Below are positions 6,550 to 14,543 of a DNA stretch of 21,255 bases, piece by piece. The stretch covers positions 1-21,255 of the forward strand of contig PLNO01000119.1 in NCBI GenBank assembly GCA_003141795.1, written 5' to 3'. Position numbers and translations under genes: made by a program. The notes under the pieces were generated by a model. That model made no database searches and was not told where the DNA came from. It worked only from the letters and a program-made list of their open reading frames with translations. The number at the start of each line of letters is the position of its first letter. Positions within the stretch are counted from its first letter, which is position 1. This stretch comes from Spirochaetaceae bacterium. GTDB taxonomy: Bacteria > Spirochaetota > Spirochaetia > SZUA-6 > Fen-1364.

Positions 6550-8273
6550 GCCAGTTCCTCCTCGGAGAGCTGTGAGGAGACGATCTCCCGATACACCTCG
6601 CACGTGCGAATGAGCTCTCTATGCGTTCCCAAGCCGACGATGCCCCCGTCCTCCAGGACGATGATGCGGTCGGCGTCCATGACCGTGTTCACCCGCTGCG
6701 CCACGATGATCACCGTGGCCTCCGCGGTCTCTTTTCTCAAAGCCGCGCGCAATCGCGCGTCCGTCTTGAAGTCCAGCGCCGAGAATGTATCGTCGAATAT
6801 GTAGACCTCGGGTCCGCGCACCAGTGCGCGGGCGATGGACAGCCGCTGCTTCTGCCCGCCGGAAACGTTCGTCCCGCCCTGTGAGACCACGGATTGGAAC
6901 CCTTCCGGCATCGCGAGGATGAACTCCAACGCCTGCGCGGTTTCCGCGGCGTGCGCCACCTCCTCGTCCGTCGCCTCCTCACGCCCGTAGCGGATGTTGT
7001 TGGCTATGGTGTCGTTGAAGAGCACCGCCTTCTGCGGCACGAAGCCGAGCTTGGAGCGCAGCTTCTCCTGCGCCATCTCGCGCACGTCGACGCCGTCCAC
7101 GAGGATGGAGCCGGACTGCACGTCGTAGAAGCGCGGGATCAGGTTCACGAGGGTCGACTTGCCCGAGCCCGTGCCGCCGATGATCGCCGTGACCTCGCCG
7201 GGCTTCGCGCTGAAGGAGACGTTGCGAAGAGCCGGTTCCTCGGCGCCGGGATAGGCGAAGCTCACGTCCTTGAACTCGATGTAACCGTGCTCGTCCTCCG
7301 CAGCGCGCGCCGTGGCCGGGTCCTTGATGCCGGGGATCATCCCGAGCACCTCGTTGATCCTGGTCCCCGAAGCGGAGGCGCGGGGGAGCATGATGAACAG
7401 GAACGAGACCATGAGGAGGGAGAAGAGGATCTGCATGGCGTACTGGATGAAGGCCATGAGGCTCCCGACCTGCATCTCCCCGAGGTCGATGCGTTTCGCA
7501 CCGAACCAGATGATGGCAACGGTTGTGATGTTCATGATGAGCATCATCAGGGGCATCATGAGCGCCATGATCTTGTTGACGGTGATGGAAGTCTTCGTCA
7601 GGTCGAGGTTGGCGACGTCGAAACGCCCCTTCTCGTGCTCGACCCTGTTGAAGGCGCGTACGACGCGCACGCCGGTGAGGCCCTCCCGCAGAACGAGGTT
7701 GATCTTGTCGATCTTCTTCTGAATCGCGCGGAACAGCGGCAGCGCCCTCCCCGCGGTGAAAATGACCACGACGGCGATCACGGGGATGACCACGGCGAGC
7801 ACCCACGTCAGACGGGCATCCTTCTGCCAGGCCATGATGACCCCGCCGACGGCCATGATGGGCGCCATGATGATCATCCGCATCGTCATCATCGTGAACA
7901 TCTGCACCTGGGTGATGTCATTGGTGGTGCGCGTGATCAGGGACGGGGTGCCGACGATGTCGAACTCGTGCAGGGAAAAGCCCTCCACGCGTGTGAACAC
8001 TTTCCTTCGCAGGTCACGGCCGAACCCCATGCCCACCTGGGCGGAAAGAAGCGCCGCGATCAGGGCGCAGCCCATGTCGGCCAGGGCCACGAGCAGCATG
8101 AGACCGCCGGTGCGCAGGATGTAGCCCGTGTCGCCCTTCACGATGCCGACGTCGACGATGTCCGACATCAGGGTCGGGAGGTACAGCTCGGCGATGGCCT
8201 GCGCCGCGACCAGGAGCACGACGATCACGACGGCCACCGCGTACGGCTTCAAGTGACGAAACAGTTTCAGCAT
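6546..8273 (-). CDS. ABC exporter half-transporter, degenerate-site subunit (LmrC/TM287-like)
   Basis: 575 residues. An N-terminal six-helix membrane domain (about 11-300) is followed by an ATPase with Walker A GGTGSGKST (366-374), Q-loop FVPQKA (411-416) and a canonical NVSGGQ signature (469-474). Two catalytic residues are replaced: Walker B reads YIFDDT, with Asp495 instead of Glu, and the H-loop reads IVAQRV, with Gln526 instead of His. Those substitutions are known for the non-hydrolysing site of heterodimeric exporters, so this is functional specialisation and not decay. Membrane helices near 126-140 and 236-248 are strikingly Met-rich. A GGAGAG site precedes ATG 8273. The gene lies 39 bases downstream of the MarR gene and overlaps the next ABC gene by 4 bases, so the three form an operon. 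Substrate is unknown; drugs or other amphipathic compounds are likely. Confidence 0.93.
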   Translation of the reverse strand: MLKLFRHLKPYAVAVVIVVLLVAAQAIAELYLPTLMSDIVDVGIVKGDTGYILRTGGLMLLVALADMGCALIAALLSAQVGMGFGRDLRRKVFTRVEGFSLHEFDIVGTPSLITRTTNDITQVQMFTMMTMRMIIMAPIMAVGGVIMAWQKDARLTWVLAVVIPVIAVVVIFTAGRALPLFRAIQKKIDKINLVLREGLTGVRVVRAFNRVEHEKGRFDVANLDLTKTSITVNKIMALMMPLMMLIMNITTVAIIWFGAKRIDLGEMQVGSLMAFIQYAMQILFSLLMVSFLFIMLPRASASGTRINEVLGMIPGIKDPATARAAEDEHGYIEFKDVSFAYPGAEEPALRNVSFSAKPGEVTAIIGGTGSGKSTLVNLIPRFYDVQSGSILVDGVDVREMAQEKLRSKLGFVPQKAVLFNDTIANNIRYGREEATDEEVAHAAETAQALEFILAMPEGFQSVVSQGGTNVSGGQKQRLSIARALVRGPEVYIFDDTFSALDFKTDARLRAALRKETAEATVIIVAQRVNTVMDADRIIVLEDGGIVGLGTHRELIRTCEVYREIVSSQLSEEELA

Positions 8274-8312
8274 GAATCTCTCCTCATCCTCAACGACGAT
8301 CCCGACCCGCCC

Positions 8313-8762
8313 TTATTGCAGGCGCGGGAGCTTTTTCGCGGCCGCAATAAGCGGAGGGAGCATCTCGCTGATGCTTCGCCGCCCCTCGGCCCCGAGGGCC
8401 TCCACGAGGCCGGGCACCCATTCCATGCCCTTCCTGAAACCCCGCTCGATCACGGCCCTCCCATTGTCGGTCAGTGAGACCTGCCGGACCCGACGGTCCG
8501 CGTCGTCCTCCGTGCGCCGCACGTACCCGGCCTGCGCAAGGCGGTCCACGAGCTGGCTCGCCGCAGCGCTCGTCACCCCGAACTGCCTGCCGATCCCGCT
8601 CACCTCCGATTTCCCGTGGTGGTAGAGACGCATGAGGAGGCCGAACTGGGGCATCGAAAGGCCGACGCCTTTCACGTAACGCGTCATCCCGTTCATGGAG
8701 CGCGTGGTGCAACTCTTCGACCACTCTGTGACGAGCGCAATGAGCTTCTTGGTATCCTGCAT
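8313..8762 (-). CDS. MarR-family transcriptional regulator
   Basis: 149 residues. The central part is a winged helix: LSMPQFGLLMRLYHHGKSEV leads into GIGRQFGVTSAAASQLVDRL (the recognition helix region), then the wing AGYVRRTEDDADRRVRQVSL with the conserved D-x-R-R, followed by LTDNGRAVIERGF and a C-terminal dimerisation helix. MarR proteins are dimeric repressors that release DNA when a small ligand binds, and they often control an adjacent efflux pump. Here the gene is first in a leftward operon with both exporter genes. A perfect palindrome lies 10-24 bases upstream of its start at the probable transcription start, which suggests autorepression of the whole operon. No Cys residues sit in the positions that would suggest an OhrR-type oxidant sensor beyond one at residue 18. 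Confidence 0.9.
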   Translation of the reverse strand: MQDTKKLIALVTEWSKSCTTRSMNGMTRYVKGVGLSMPQFGLLMRLYHHGKSEVSGIGRQFGVTSAAASQLVDRLAQAGYVRRTEDDADRRVRQVSLTDNGRAVIERGFRKGMEWVPGLVEALGAEGRRSISEMLPPLIAAAKKLPRLQ

Positions 8763-8771
8763 GGTGTGGGT

Positions 8772-8786
8772 GCTTATTAGATAAGC
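8772..8786. promoter_or_regulatory. Perfect palindrome, probable MarR operator
   Basis: GCTTAT-TAG-ATAAGC is a 15-base perfect inverted repeat with 6-bp arms. A related half-site, ATAAG...CTTAT, overlaps it on the promoter side (8781-8799), so two dyads share a half-site. It covers the predicted transcription start of the marR operon and is the size and AT-rich type of a MarR dimer site. Repressor binding here would block the operon. Confidence 0.6.
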
Positions 8787-8792
8787 TTCCTT

Positions 8793-8821
8793 AACTTATT
8801 GACTTCCGTGACAATCGTCAA
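8793..8821 (-). promoter_or_regulatory. Putative promoter of the marR-ABC operon
   Basis: On the minus strand, TTGACG (-35, at 8816-8821) and TAAGTT (-10-like, at 8793-8798) are separated by exactly 17 bases. The -35 is near consensus and the -10 is weak. Transcription would start near 8786, leaving a leader of about 24 bases. Position, spacing and the adjoining palindrome support it, but the match at -10 is modest. Confidence 0.5.
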
Positions 8822-8829
8822 GCGCACCG

Positions 8830-8859
8830 GCGACAGCACTCGGGCGTTCATGGTAGAAT
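8830..8859 (+). promoter_or_regulatory. Putative promoter of the two-component/ABC operon
   Basis: TAGAAT at 8854-8859 is a good -10 hexamer; GCGACA at 8830-8835 is a partial -35 at an 18-base spacing. Transcription would start near 8866, about 15 bases before the response-regulator ATG, giving a short leader with little room for a Shine-Dalgarno, and indeed none is obvious. It would be divergent from the marR promoter, about 60 bases away. Confidence 0.4.
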
Positions 8860-8880
8860 GGGCGGGCAGATGCGGACGGC

Positions 8881-9567
8881 ATGAAGAGTCGGATCATCAT
8901 CATCGAGGACGATGCGGAGCTGGGCGAGCTCGTGAAGCTTTACGTCGAGCGGGAAGGTCTCACCGCGTCTCTCTGCGAGAGCGCGGAAGAAGGCCTGGCG
9001 CTGTTCAGGGCGGAAGGTGCTGAGCTCGTCGTTCTTGACATCAACCTTCCCGGCATGGACGGGTACGAGTTCCTCCAGGCCTTCCGACGCGAAAGCGCGG
9101 TCCCCGTGATCATCATCTCCGCGCGCGAAACCGACGAGGACATCGTCATGGGCCTGGGGGTCGGGGCGGACGAGTTCGTCATCAAGCCCTTCGCCCCGCG
9201 CGTCCTCGTGGCCCGCGTGCGCGCGATGCTCCGCCGCAGCTCGACCCTGACCCCGCGCACCGTCTCCTTCGGCCCCTACGTCATGGACATGGAGGGCTAT
9301 TGCCTGACGCGGGGCAAGCAGCGCGTCGTCATTTCCACCCGGGAGTTCGAGGTCCTGCGCCACCTGGCCACCCACCCGGGCGTTGCCATGACGCCGGACG
9401 AGATCTACAAGGGGGTCTGGGGATCGGTGTACGGAGACCTCACCGCCGTGGCTGTGTACATCAGGCGGTTGCGGCAGAAGATAGAGGATGACCCCGCGCA
9501 TCCCCGCTACCTCCAGACCATCCACGGCCGCGGGTACAGGTTCAATCCCGAAACGATGAGAGGCTGA
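8881..9567 (+). CDS. OmpR/PhoB-family response regulator
   Basis: 228 residues. The receiver domain occupies about 1-115: acidic pair Asp10/Asp11, phospho-acceptor Asp53 in VVLDINLPGMDG, switch Ser80 in IIISARE, and Lys102 in VIKPF. A linker leads to the C-terminal winged helix (about 130-226), with STREFEVLRHLATHPG, VWGSVYGDLTAVAVYIRRLR as the recognition region, and IHGRGYRF at the end. Phosphorylation at Asp53 by the kinase encoded 5 bases downstream should drive dimerisation and DNA binding. Because it heads a co-directional run with the ABC/LolA-like/barrel genes, those are the first candidates for its regulon. The start ATG 8881 is chosen because the receiver fold begins immediately (KSRIIIIEDD); the ribosome-binding site is poor. 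Confidence 0.93.
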   Translation: MKSRIIIIEDDAELGELVKLYVEREGLTASLCESAEEGLALFRAEGAELVVLDINLPGMDGYEFLQAFRRESAVPVIIISARETDEDIVMGLGVGADEFVIKPFAPRVLVARVRAMLRRSSTLTPRTVSFGPYVMDMEGYCLTRGKQRVVISTREFEVLRHLATHPGVAMTPDEIYKGVWGSVYGDLTAVAVYIRRLRQKIEDDPAHPRYLQTIHGRGYRFNPETMRG

Positions 9568-9572
9568 ACGCC

Positions 9573-10901
9573 ATGCGTCTTGGAACGAAATTCGTGCTCC
9601 TCATCGTCGGCACCCTCGCCGCGCCGCTGCTGGCGATGTCCCTCGTGGCGCTCATCGCTTTCGTCGGTCTTCCCGATCGCATCGGGCAGACGGAGACCTT
9701 CAGGACCATGCTCGCAATGAACGGCCTCAGGCATCGCACGGTGGACCCGGCCACGGTCCCCGGAATCCTTAGGACCGCAGGGCCTGACAATGACCTCCTC
9801 GTCTTCGACGAGAACGGGAAGGTGACTTACTCCTCCCTCACCTCGGACTCCCTTCTCTCGATGCTTCAGGACACGCACCGTCTGACGCACACCTTCACAC
9901 GGTTCCTCCTCACGGGGACGGACGGGAAGCAATTCGGGGTGATCGTGGGCCTCCACACCGGCTCCGACCCCCGCCCGTGGCTGCGGGGTGTCGCCTTCAT
10001 CATCGTCATAGGCTCCCTCGTCGGTTTCATGGCCCTGATGTCGATCTTCATCATACGCTCCATCAACTCTTCCATCGCGCGCCTGGAGGAGGGCACGCGG
10101 CGGATCAGCGCGGGGGACCTGGACTTCGAGCTGCCCGTCACCAGCGGAGACAGGATCGCCTCCCTCACGAGCTCCTTCGAGCAGATGCGACGGCGCGTGC
10201 GTCAGGACGCCGAGGCGCGCTCGCGCTTCATCATGTCCGTTTCCCACGACCTGAAGACCCCGCTGTCGAGCATCACCGGCTACCTCGACGCGATCGACGA
10301 CGGCATGGCCGAGGAGCCGGCGCAGATGACGAAGTACCTGGCGATCATCCGGGACAAGACCGGCCTGCTGGAGAGCAGGATCAGCCAGCTCATCGACTAC
10401 GTGAAGCTGGAAACGGGCGAATGGAAGAGGTCGCGGGAGGAGATGCCGCTGGCGTCATTCCTGCAAGAGGCGATCACCGTGTTCGCCTCCGAGGCGGAAG
10501 CCCGCGGCTACACGCTCGCCACATCCTGCGACGTGCCGGAGAGCATCCTGGTCTCCATGGACGCCGACCTTGTTTTTCGGGCGCTGGAGAACCTCATGCA
10601 GAACGCCTTCCGCTACAGCGAGCCCGGCACGGCGCTGCGGTTCACGGCGCAGAAGGAGACGGACTGCGTTCGCCTGCGCATCGTCAACCGGGGGAGCATC
10701 GCGGAAAAGGACCTCCCCTTCATCTTCGAACCCTTCTACCGGGGCACACGATCGCGACGGGAAGCCGGGTTCGGTCTTGGGCTTTCCGTCGTGAAGTGGG
10801 TCGCATCGAGCCACGGCTGGAGCCTGAATGCGGAATCACGCTCGGGGGATACGACTTTCACGATAGGAATACCGCTTGCCCCGGTCCCCGGGGAGAAATA
10901 A
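9573..10901 (+). CDS. Sensor histidine kinase (HAMP-HisKA-HATPase_c)
   Basis: 442 residues. Topology: membrane helix 1 at about 7-33, a periplasmic sensor region of about 105 residues, membrane helix 2 at about 139-161, then HAMP (about 162-213). The dimerisation domain carries the phospho-acceptor His225 in SVSHDLKTPL. The ATPase has an N-box LENLMQNAFRYS (338-349), a G1-like VNRGSIAEKDLPFIFEPFYR (371-390) that lacks the strict D-x-G-x-G, and G2 GFGLGLSVVKW (399-409). The N-R-G variant of G1 is common in WalK-like kinases, so the enzyme is probably active. It begins 5 bases after the response regulator gene and is its obvious partner. The periplasmic part matches no sensor domain I can name, so the stimulus is unknown. 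A 99-base gap separates it from the ABC genes. Confidence 0.92.
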   Translation: MRLGTKFVLLIVGTLAAPLLAMSLVALIAFVGLPDRIGQTETFRTMLAMNGLRHRTVDPATVPGILRTAGPDNDLLVFDENGKVTYSSLTSDSLLSMLQDTHRLTHTFTRFLLTGTDGKQFGVIVGLHTGSDPRPWLRGVAFIIVIGSLVGFMALMSIFIIRSINSSIARLEEGTRRISAGDLDFELPVTSGDRIASLTSSFEQMRRRVRQDAEARSRFIMSVSHDLKTPLSSITGYLDAIDDGMAEEPAQMTKYLAIIRDKTGLLESRISQLIDYVKLETGEWKRSREEMPLASFLQEAITVFASEAEARGYTLATSCDVPESILVSMDADLVFRALENLMQNAFRYSEPGTALRFTAQKETDCVRLRIVNRGSIAEKDLPFIFEPFYRGTRSRREAGFGLGLSVVKWVASSHGWSLNAESRSGDTTFTIGIPLAPVPGEK

Positions 10902-11000
10902 CTTCCTGTTAGAACTATTCATTCACCATACATTGATTCGCAGGGGCCTTTTCGTACTTTACTTCATGACGATGACTCTCGAGACAGCAAGGAGAAGAAC
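10902..11000 (+). promoter_or_regulatory. Spacer before ABC genes, possible internal promoter
   Basis: The 99 bases between the kinase and the ATPase gene are AT-richer than their surroundings. TTGATT (10933-10938) and TACTTT (10955-10960) are a weak promoter-like pair with a 16-base spacer. The region ends in the ribosome-binding site AAGGAG at 10989-10994. It could hold the response regulator's binding site, but I see no clear tandem direct repeat of the kind OmpR-type regulators use. No terminator with a T run was seen, so read-through from the kinase gene is likely too. Confidence 0.35.
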
Positions 11001-11720
11001 GTGACCATCATAGAGCTGACCAATGTCAGAAAGACGTACCCCCTCGGCAAGACCGAGGTCGAAGCGGTTCGGGGCGTGAGCTTCGCCATCGAGAAGGGCG
11101 ACTTCATCTCCATCGCGGGGCCCTCGGGTTCCGGCAAGTCGACGATCCTGAACCTCATCGGCTGCATCGACACGCCAACCGCGGGGACCGTGGACATCGA
11201 AGGAAAGCCGACCGCGGGTCTTTCGGACAAGGAGCTGACAACCCTGCGCCACGAGTCGATCGGTTTCATCTTTCAGAGCTTCAACCTCATCCCCGTGCTC
11301 AACGTGTACGAGAACGTGGAGTTTCCCCTTCTCATGGGGGCAGGCGGCCCTCCGAAGAAGGAGCGGCGCGAGTGGGTGGACAGCCTCATCGCCGAGGTGG
11401 GCCTGGAGCAGTGGCGGCATCACAAGTCCAATGAGCTTTCCGGCGGCCAGCGCCAGCGCGTGGCCATCGCCCGGGCGCTCGTCACGAAGCCGAAGATCGT
11501 GCTCGCAGACGAGCCCACGGCGAACCTGGACTCCAAGACCGGTGAGCAGATCATCGAGCTCATGAAAAAGATCAACAGGGAGCTCTCCACGACGTTCATC
11601 TTCTCCACGCACGACGCGAAGATCGTCTCGGTTGCCGACCACGTGATCCGTCTGCTCGACGGCCAGGTGGTGGAGAACTACCGCACGGCGGACGCCACGG
11701 CCTCGGCCGCGCGGGGGTAG
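11001..11720 (+). CDS. MacB/LolD-type ABC transporter ATP-binding protein
   Basis: 239 residues starting with GTG (AAGGAG 6 bases upstream). All ATPase motifs are intact: Walker A GPSGSGKST (40-48), Q-loop Gln92 in FIFQSFNLIPVL, signature LSGGQ (146-150), Walker B IVLADEPTANLD with Glu171, and H-loop His204 in FSTHD. The sequence NLIPVLNVYENVEFPL after the Q-loop is typical of the MacB/LolD/FtsE branch, which energises permeases that work on periplasmic or outer-leaflet substrates rather than carrying them through the membrane. Four bases separate it from the first permease gene, and the genes continue into a second permease, a LolA-like protein and a barrel. I infer that it drives a lipid, lipoprotein or amphiphile transfer system. 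Confidence 0.92.
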   Translation: MTIIELTNVRKTYPLGKTEVEAVRGVSFAIEKGDFISIAGPSGSGKSTILNLIGCIDTPTAGTVDIEGKPTAGLSDKELTTLRHESIGFIFQSFNLIPVLNVYENVEFPLLMGAGGPPKKERREWVDSLIAEVGLEQWRHHKSNELSGGQRQRVAIARALVTKPKIVLADEPTANLDSKTGEQIIELMKKINRELSTTFIFSTHDAKIVSVADHVIRLLDGQVVENYRTADATASAARG

Positions 11721-11724
11721 GCGC

Positions 11725-13176
11725 ATGCCGGTACTGCTCCGCATCGCCCTGCGCAACATCAGGGAACACACGTCGAAGAGCCTGATCATCGGCTCGCTCG
11801 TCGTCCTGGGCGTCATCATCATCATCCTTGGCAACAGCCTGCTCGACACGGCGGCCCAGGGCGTGCACCGGATGTTCATCGACAACTACACGGGGGACGT
11901 CTTCATCTCCGGCACTCCCAAGACCCCCGGGGCCACGGTGAGCCTCTTCGGGCTCTCGGGAGGCCAGGAGTCGGAGACGACCCCCATCTTCCCCGAGTTC
12001 GACAAGGTGCTCACCCACGTCCAGGCCGACAAGCGCGTGAAGGGCGCAACCAGCCAGGTGACGGGCGTGGCCCTCGTCACCCAGGAGGGGAACGACAACC
12101 GGACCTTCTCCCTGCTCTTCGGGATCGATCCCACAACGTATCCCTCCCTCTTCAAAGACACGTTCCTCGTTTCCGGCGCCTACCTGACCCCGGGTCAGGA
12201 GGGGATCGTGGTCTCCAAAGGGTGGCTCAAAAACGTGGACAAGGAGCTGAAGACCACGCTGAAGGTCGGGGACAAGATCGTCCTCAACGGTTTCGGGCGG
12301 GCGGGGTTCAAGATCCGCGAGGCGACGATCGCAGGCATCGTGGACTTCAACGCTCAAACCGAGGGCATGGACTTCATCGCCTGGGCGAACGCGGACACCG
12401 TCAGGATTTTGAGTGGCGTCGACGTCTCCGCGGACGACGTCGTGCTCACCAAGAGCCAGACCGCTCTGCTCAGCGCGACGACCGACAGTGACATCTTCGG
12501 TTCCTCGGAAACGAACATGTCGGCGGCCGAGGCGCGCACTCCGGTCGTGACCAAGACACCCGTCGCGGCGGCACAGGCGCAGAAGCCCGCCGGGTCCTGG
12601 CACTTCGTGCTCGCGCGGCTCGCGGATTCCGGGCAGACGGAAGCCTTCATCAGCGACACGAACAAGTGGCTCGACGCGCAGGGTATTCCTGCCAAAGCGG
12701 GGGGCTGGAAGATCGCAGCCGGTCCTTTCGCGCAGAGCATCGACGTCATACGGATCGTTTTCTACGTGGCCATTCTCATCGTGTCGATCGTCGCTGTGAT
12801 CATCATGATGAACACCCTCGTCATATCGGTCATGGAACGCACGGGGGAGATCGGGACAATGCGGGCGCTGGGCGCGCGCAAATCCTTCGTCTGGCTGATG
12901 TTCCTCACGGAGACGCTCACGGTCACGATCGTCTTCGGCCTTGTGGGCATCGCCATCTCGTCGCTGCTGGTGGGAATCGTGAACCTGCTCCACATCACCG
13001 CCGGCAACTTCTTCACGCAGATCATCTACGGCGGGAAGGTGCTGCGCCTGTCGATCAACCCGCTTTCCTTCCTGAATACGATTCTCATGGTTGCCGGAGT
13101 CGGGCTGGTGGCCCACCTGTACCCGGTGCTGGTCGCCTTGAAGGTGCCGCCCGTGCGGGCCATGCAGAACGAGTAG
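11725..13176 (+). CDS. FtsX/MacB-type ABC transporter permease 1
   Basis: 483 residues with the MacB/LolCE layout: one N-terminal membrane helix (about 19-41), a large periplasmic domain (about 42-340), then three C-terminal helices (about 342-368, 388-420, 448-472). The conserved FtsX cytoplasmic loop is clear: VMERTGEIGTMRALGARKSF (369-388). The periplasmic domain holds a low-complexity stretch rich in Ala, Thr, Lys and Pro (about 267-290) just before the segment leading back to the membrane, which is not standard and may be a flexible linker. It pairs with permease 2, which begins 10 bases downstream; the two differ in their periplasmic domains, as LolC and LolE do, so a heterodimer is likely. 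Confidence 0.9.
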   Translation: MPVLLRIALRNIREHTSKSLIIGSLVVLGVIIIILGNSLLDTAAQGVHRMFIDNYTGDVFISGTPKTPGATVSLFGLSGGQESETTPIFPEFDKVLTHVQADKRVKGATSQVTGVALVTQEGNDNRTFSLLFGIDPTTYPSLFKDTFLVSGAYLTPGQEGIVVSKGWLKNVDKELKTTLKVGDKIVLNGFGRAGFKIREATIAGIVDFNAQTEGMDFIAWANADTVRILSGVDVSADDVVLTKSQTALLSATTDSDIFGSSETNMSAAEARTPVVTKTPVAAAQAQKPAGSWHFVLARLADSGQTEAFISDTNKWLDAQGIPAKAGGWKIAAGPFAQSIDVIRIVFYVAILIVSIVAVIIMMNTLVISVMERTGEIGTMRALGARKSFVWLMFLTETLTVTIVFGLVGIAISSLLVGIVNLLHITAGNFFTQIIYGGKVLRLSINPLSFLNTILMVAGVGLVAHLYPVLVALKVPPVRAMQNE

Positions 13177-13186
13177 GAGAGAGCAC

Positions 13187-14527
13187 ATGTCACGCACATC
13201 ACGCGGATCCATCGTATCCATGGCCCTTCGGAACCTGAACCGGCAGAAGAAGCGCACCGTCCTGCTGGGCGGGGCCATTGCCTTCGGTGTGATGATCATC
13301 ACGATCATCGACGCCTTCGCAGGGGCCTTCATGCAGAACGTGAGCACGAACTTCGCGGATATCGCCGCAGGGCATATCTTCGTGTCGGGCAGCGAACAGA
13401 CCGCCTCGGGGAAGAGCTACGCCGTCATCCATGACGACACAGCGCTCGTGCAGGTGCTCAAGGAGACCGGGATTCCGGCGGAGTACGTCTCCAAGCGCTC
13501 CATGGCGCAGGGGACGCTCATCTTCGAGAGCAAGAAGACGCAGGCCAACATCCAGGGTGTTGATTTCTCGAGCGAGCGCTACCTCACTGATCGCCTCATC
13601 CTCTCACAGGGCAGCTTCAAGGCGATGAGCAATCCACAGGGGCTCATCCTCAGCGAGCAGACCGCCCGCAAGCTCAATGCCCAGGTCGGCGACAGCCTCA
13701 TCCTGCAGCTCACCACGGTGACCGGGCAGCAGAACGTGGGCGACATGACCCTCGTGGCCACGACGCCTGACAATGGCCTCATGTCGGGATTTTCGGCGTA
13801 CGCCAACATCGCCTACGTCAACGAGCTCCTGAACCTCGCTCCGAACGAATACCAGAGCATGGGGATTTTTCTGCCCTCCCTCAGCGGCATGGATCGCTAC
13901 GCTGACGCCTACTACAAGGACCTCAAGACGAAGGTGAACGTGAAGGAGCGGGTCAAAGCGACGGACCGGCCCGCAATGGGTGGCCCCATGGCAGCAATGT
14001 TCGGGGGCGGAACGACCGAGGAGAAGTGGACGGGCGTGCGCTACAGCGTCACGACCCTCGACGACATGCTCTCCTCGGTGAAACAGATCGTCAACGTGCT
14101 GAACTCCGTGTCCCTCGGCATCCTCATCGTGCTCTTCCTCATCATCATGGTGGGTATCCTCAACACTTTCCGCATGACGATGTTCGAACGGATCCGGGAA
14201 ATCGGGACGATGCGCGCCATCGGCATGCAGCGCCAGCAGGTGCGCAGCCTCTTCATCCTCGAGGCCCTGTTCCTGGCAATCGCGGGGATGGTCGTCGGGC
14301 TCATCGTGGCAGCGATCATCATGGGCGTTCTGTCTCTGTTCAATCTCGGCGTGAATACGCCGCTTTTCATGATCCTGAGAAAAGGACACTTCAGCTTCAG
14401 TCTCCCCGTGGCGCGGGGAGTGATGAATGTCGTGATCATCACCGTGCTCACTCTGGCAGCGGCGGCTCTACCCGCGCGTACTGCGGCACGGCTCGAGCCG
14501 GCCCAGGCGCTTCGAACGACTAAATAG
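13187..14527 (+). CDS. FtsX/MacB-type ABC transporter permease 2
   Basis: 446 residues, GGAGAGAG before ATG 13187. Layout: N-terminal helix (about 24-46), periplasmic domain (about 47-300), then helices at about 303-326, 353-384 and 410-430. The cytoplasmic FtsX motif MFERIREIGTMRAIGMQRQQ (332-351) is well conserved, and the protein ends LEPAQALRTTK, the usual family ending. A Met/Gly-rich stretch (about 263-275) lies late in the periplasmic domain. Together with permease 1 and the ATPase it forms a complete inner-membrane ABC unit. The LolA-like gene follows after 16 bases. Confidence 0.9.
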   Translation: MSRTSRGSIVSMALRNLNRQKKRTVLLGGAIAFGVMIITIIDAFAGAFMQNVSTNFADIAAGHIFVSGSEQTASGKSYAVIHDDTALVQVLKETGIPAEYVSKRSMAQGTLIFESKKTQANIQGVDFSSERYLTDRLILSQGSFKAMSNPQGLILSEQTARKLNAQVGDSLILQLTTVTGQQNVGDMTLVATTPDNGLMSGFSAYANIAYVNELLNLAPNEYQSMGIFLPSLSGMDRYADAYYKDLKTKVNVKERVKATDRPAMGGPMAAMFGGGTTEEKWTGVRYSVTTLDDMLSSVKQIVNVLNSVSLGILIVLFLIIMVGILNTFRMTMFERIREIGTMRAIGMQRQQVRSLFILEALFLAIAGMVVGLIVAAIIMGVLSLFNLGVNTPLFMILRKGHFSFSLPVARGVMNVVIITVLTLAAAALPARTAARLEPAQALRTTK

Positions 14528-14543
14528 GTTCAGGGAGGAATCA

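Noticed and set aside
6894..8477. A 527-codon plus-strand open frame opposite the exporter and MarR genes.
   Set aside because: The translation is a His/Asp/Glu-rich shadow of the minus-strand ABC gene, with no start signal or domain.
10879..10893. Hairpin CCCCGG-TCC-CCGGGG at the end of the kinase gene.
   Set aside because: It lies within coding sequence and is not followed by a T run, so it is not a convincing terminator between the kinase and ABC genes.
11596..13347. A 583-codon open frame on the minus strand opposite permease 1.
   Set aside because: It lacks any domain and is dominated by His, Asp, Arg and Gly as expected from antisense of GC-rich codons; it also spans three plus-strand genes.
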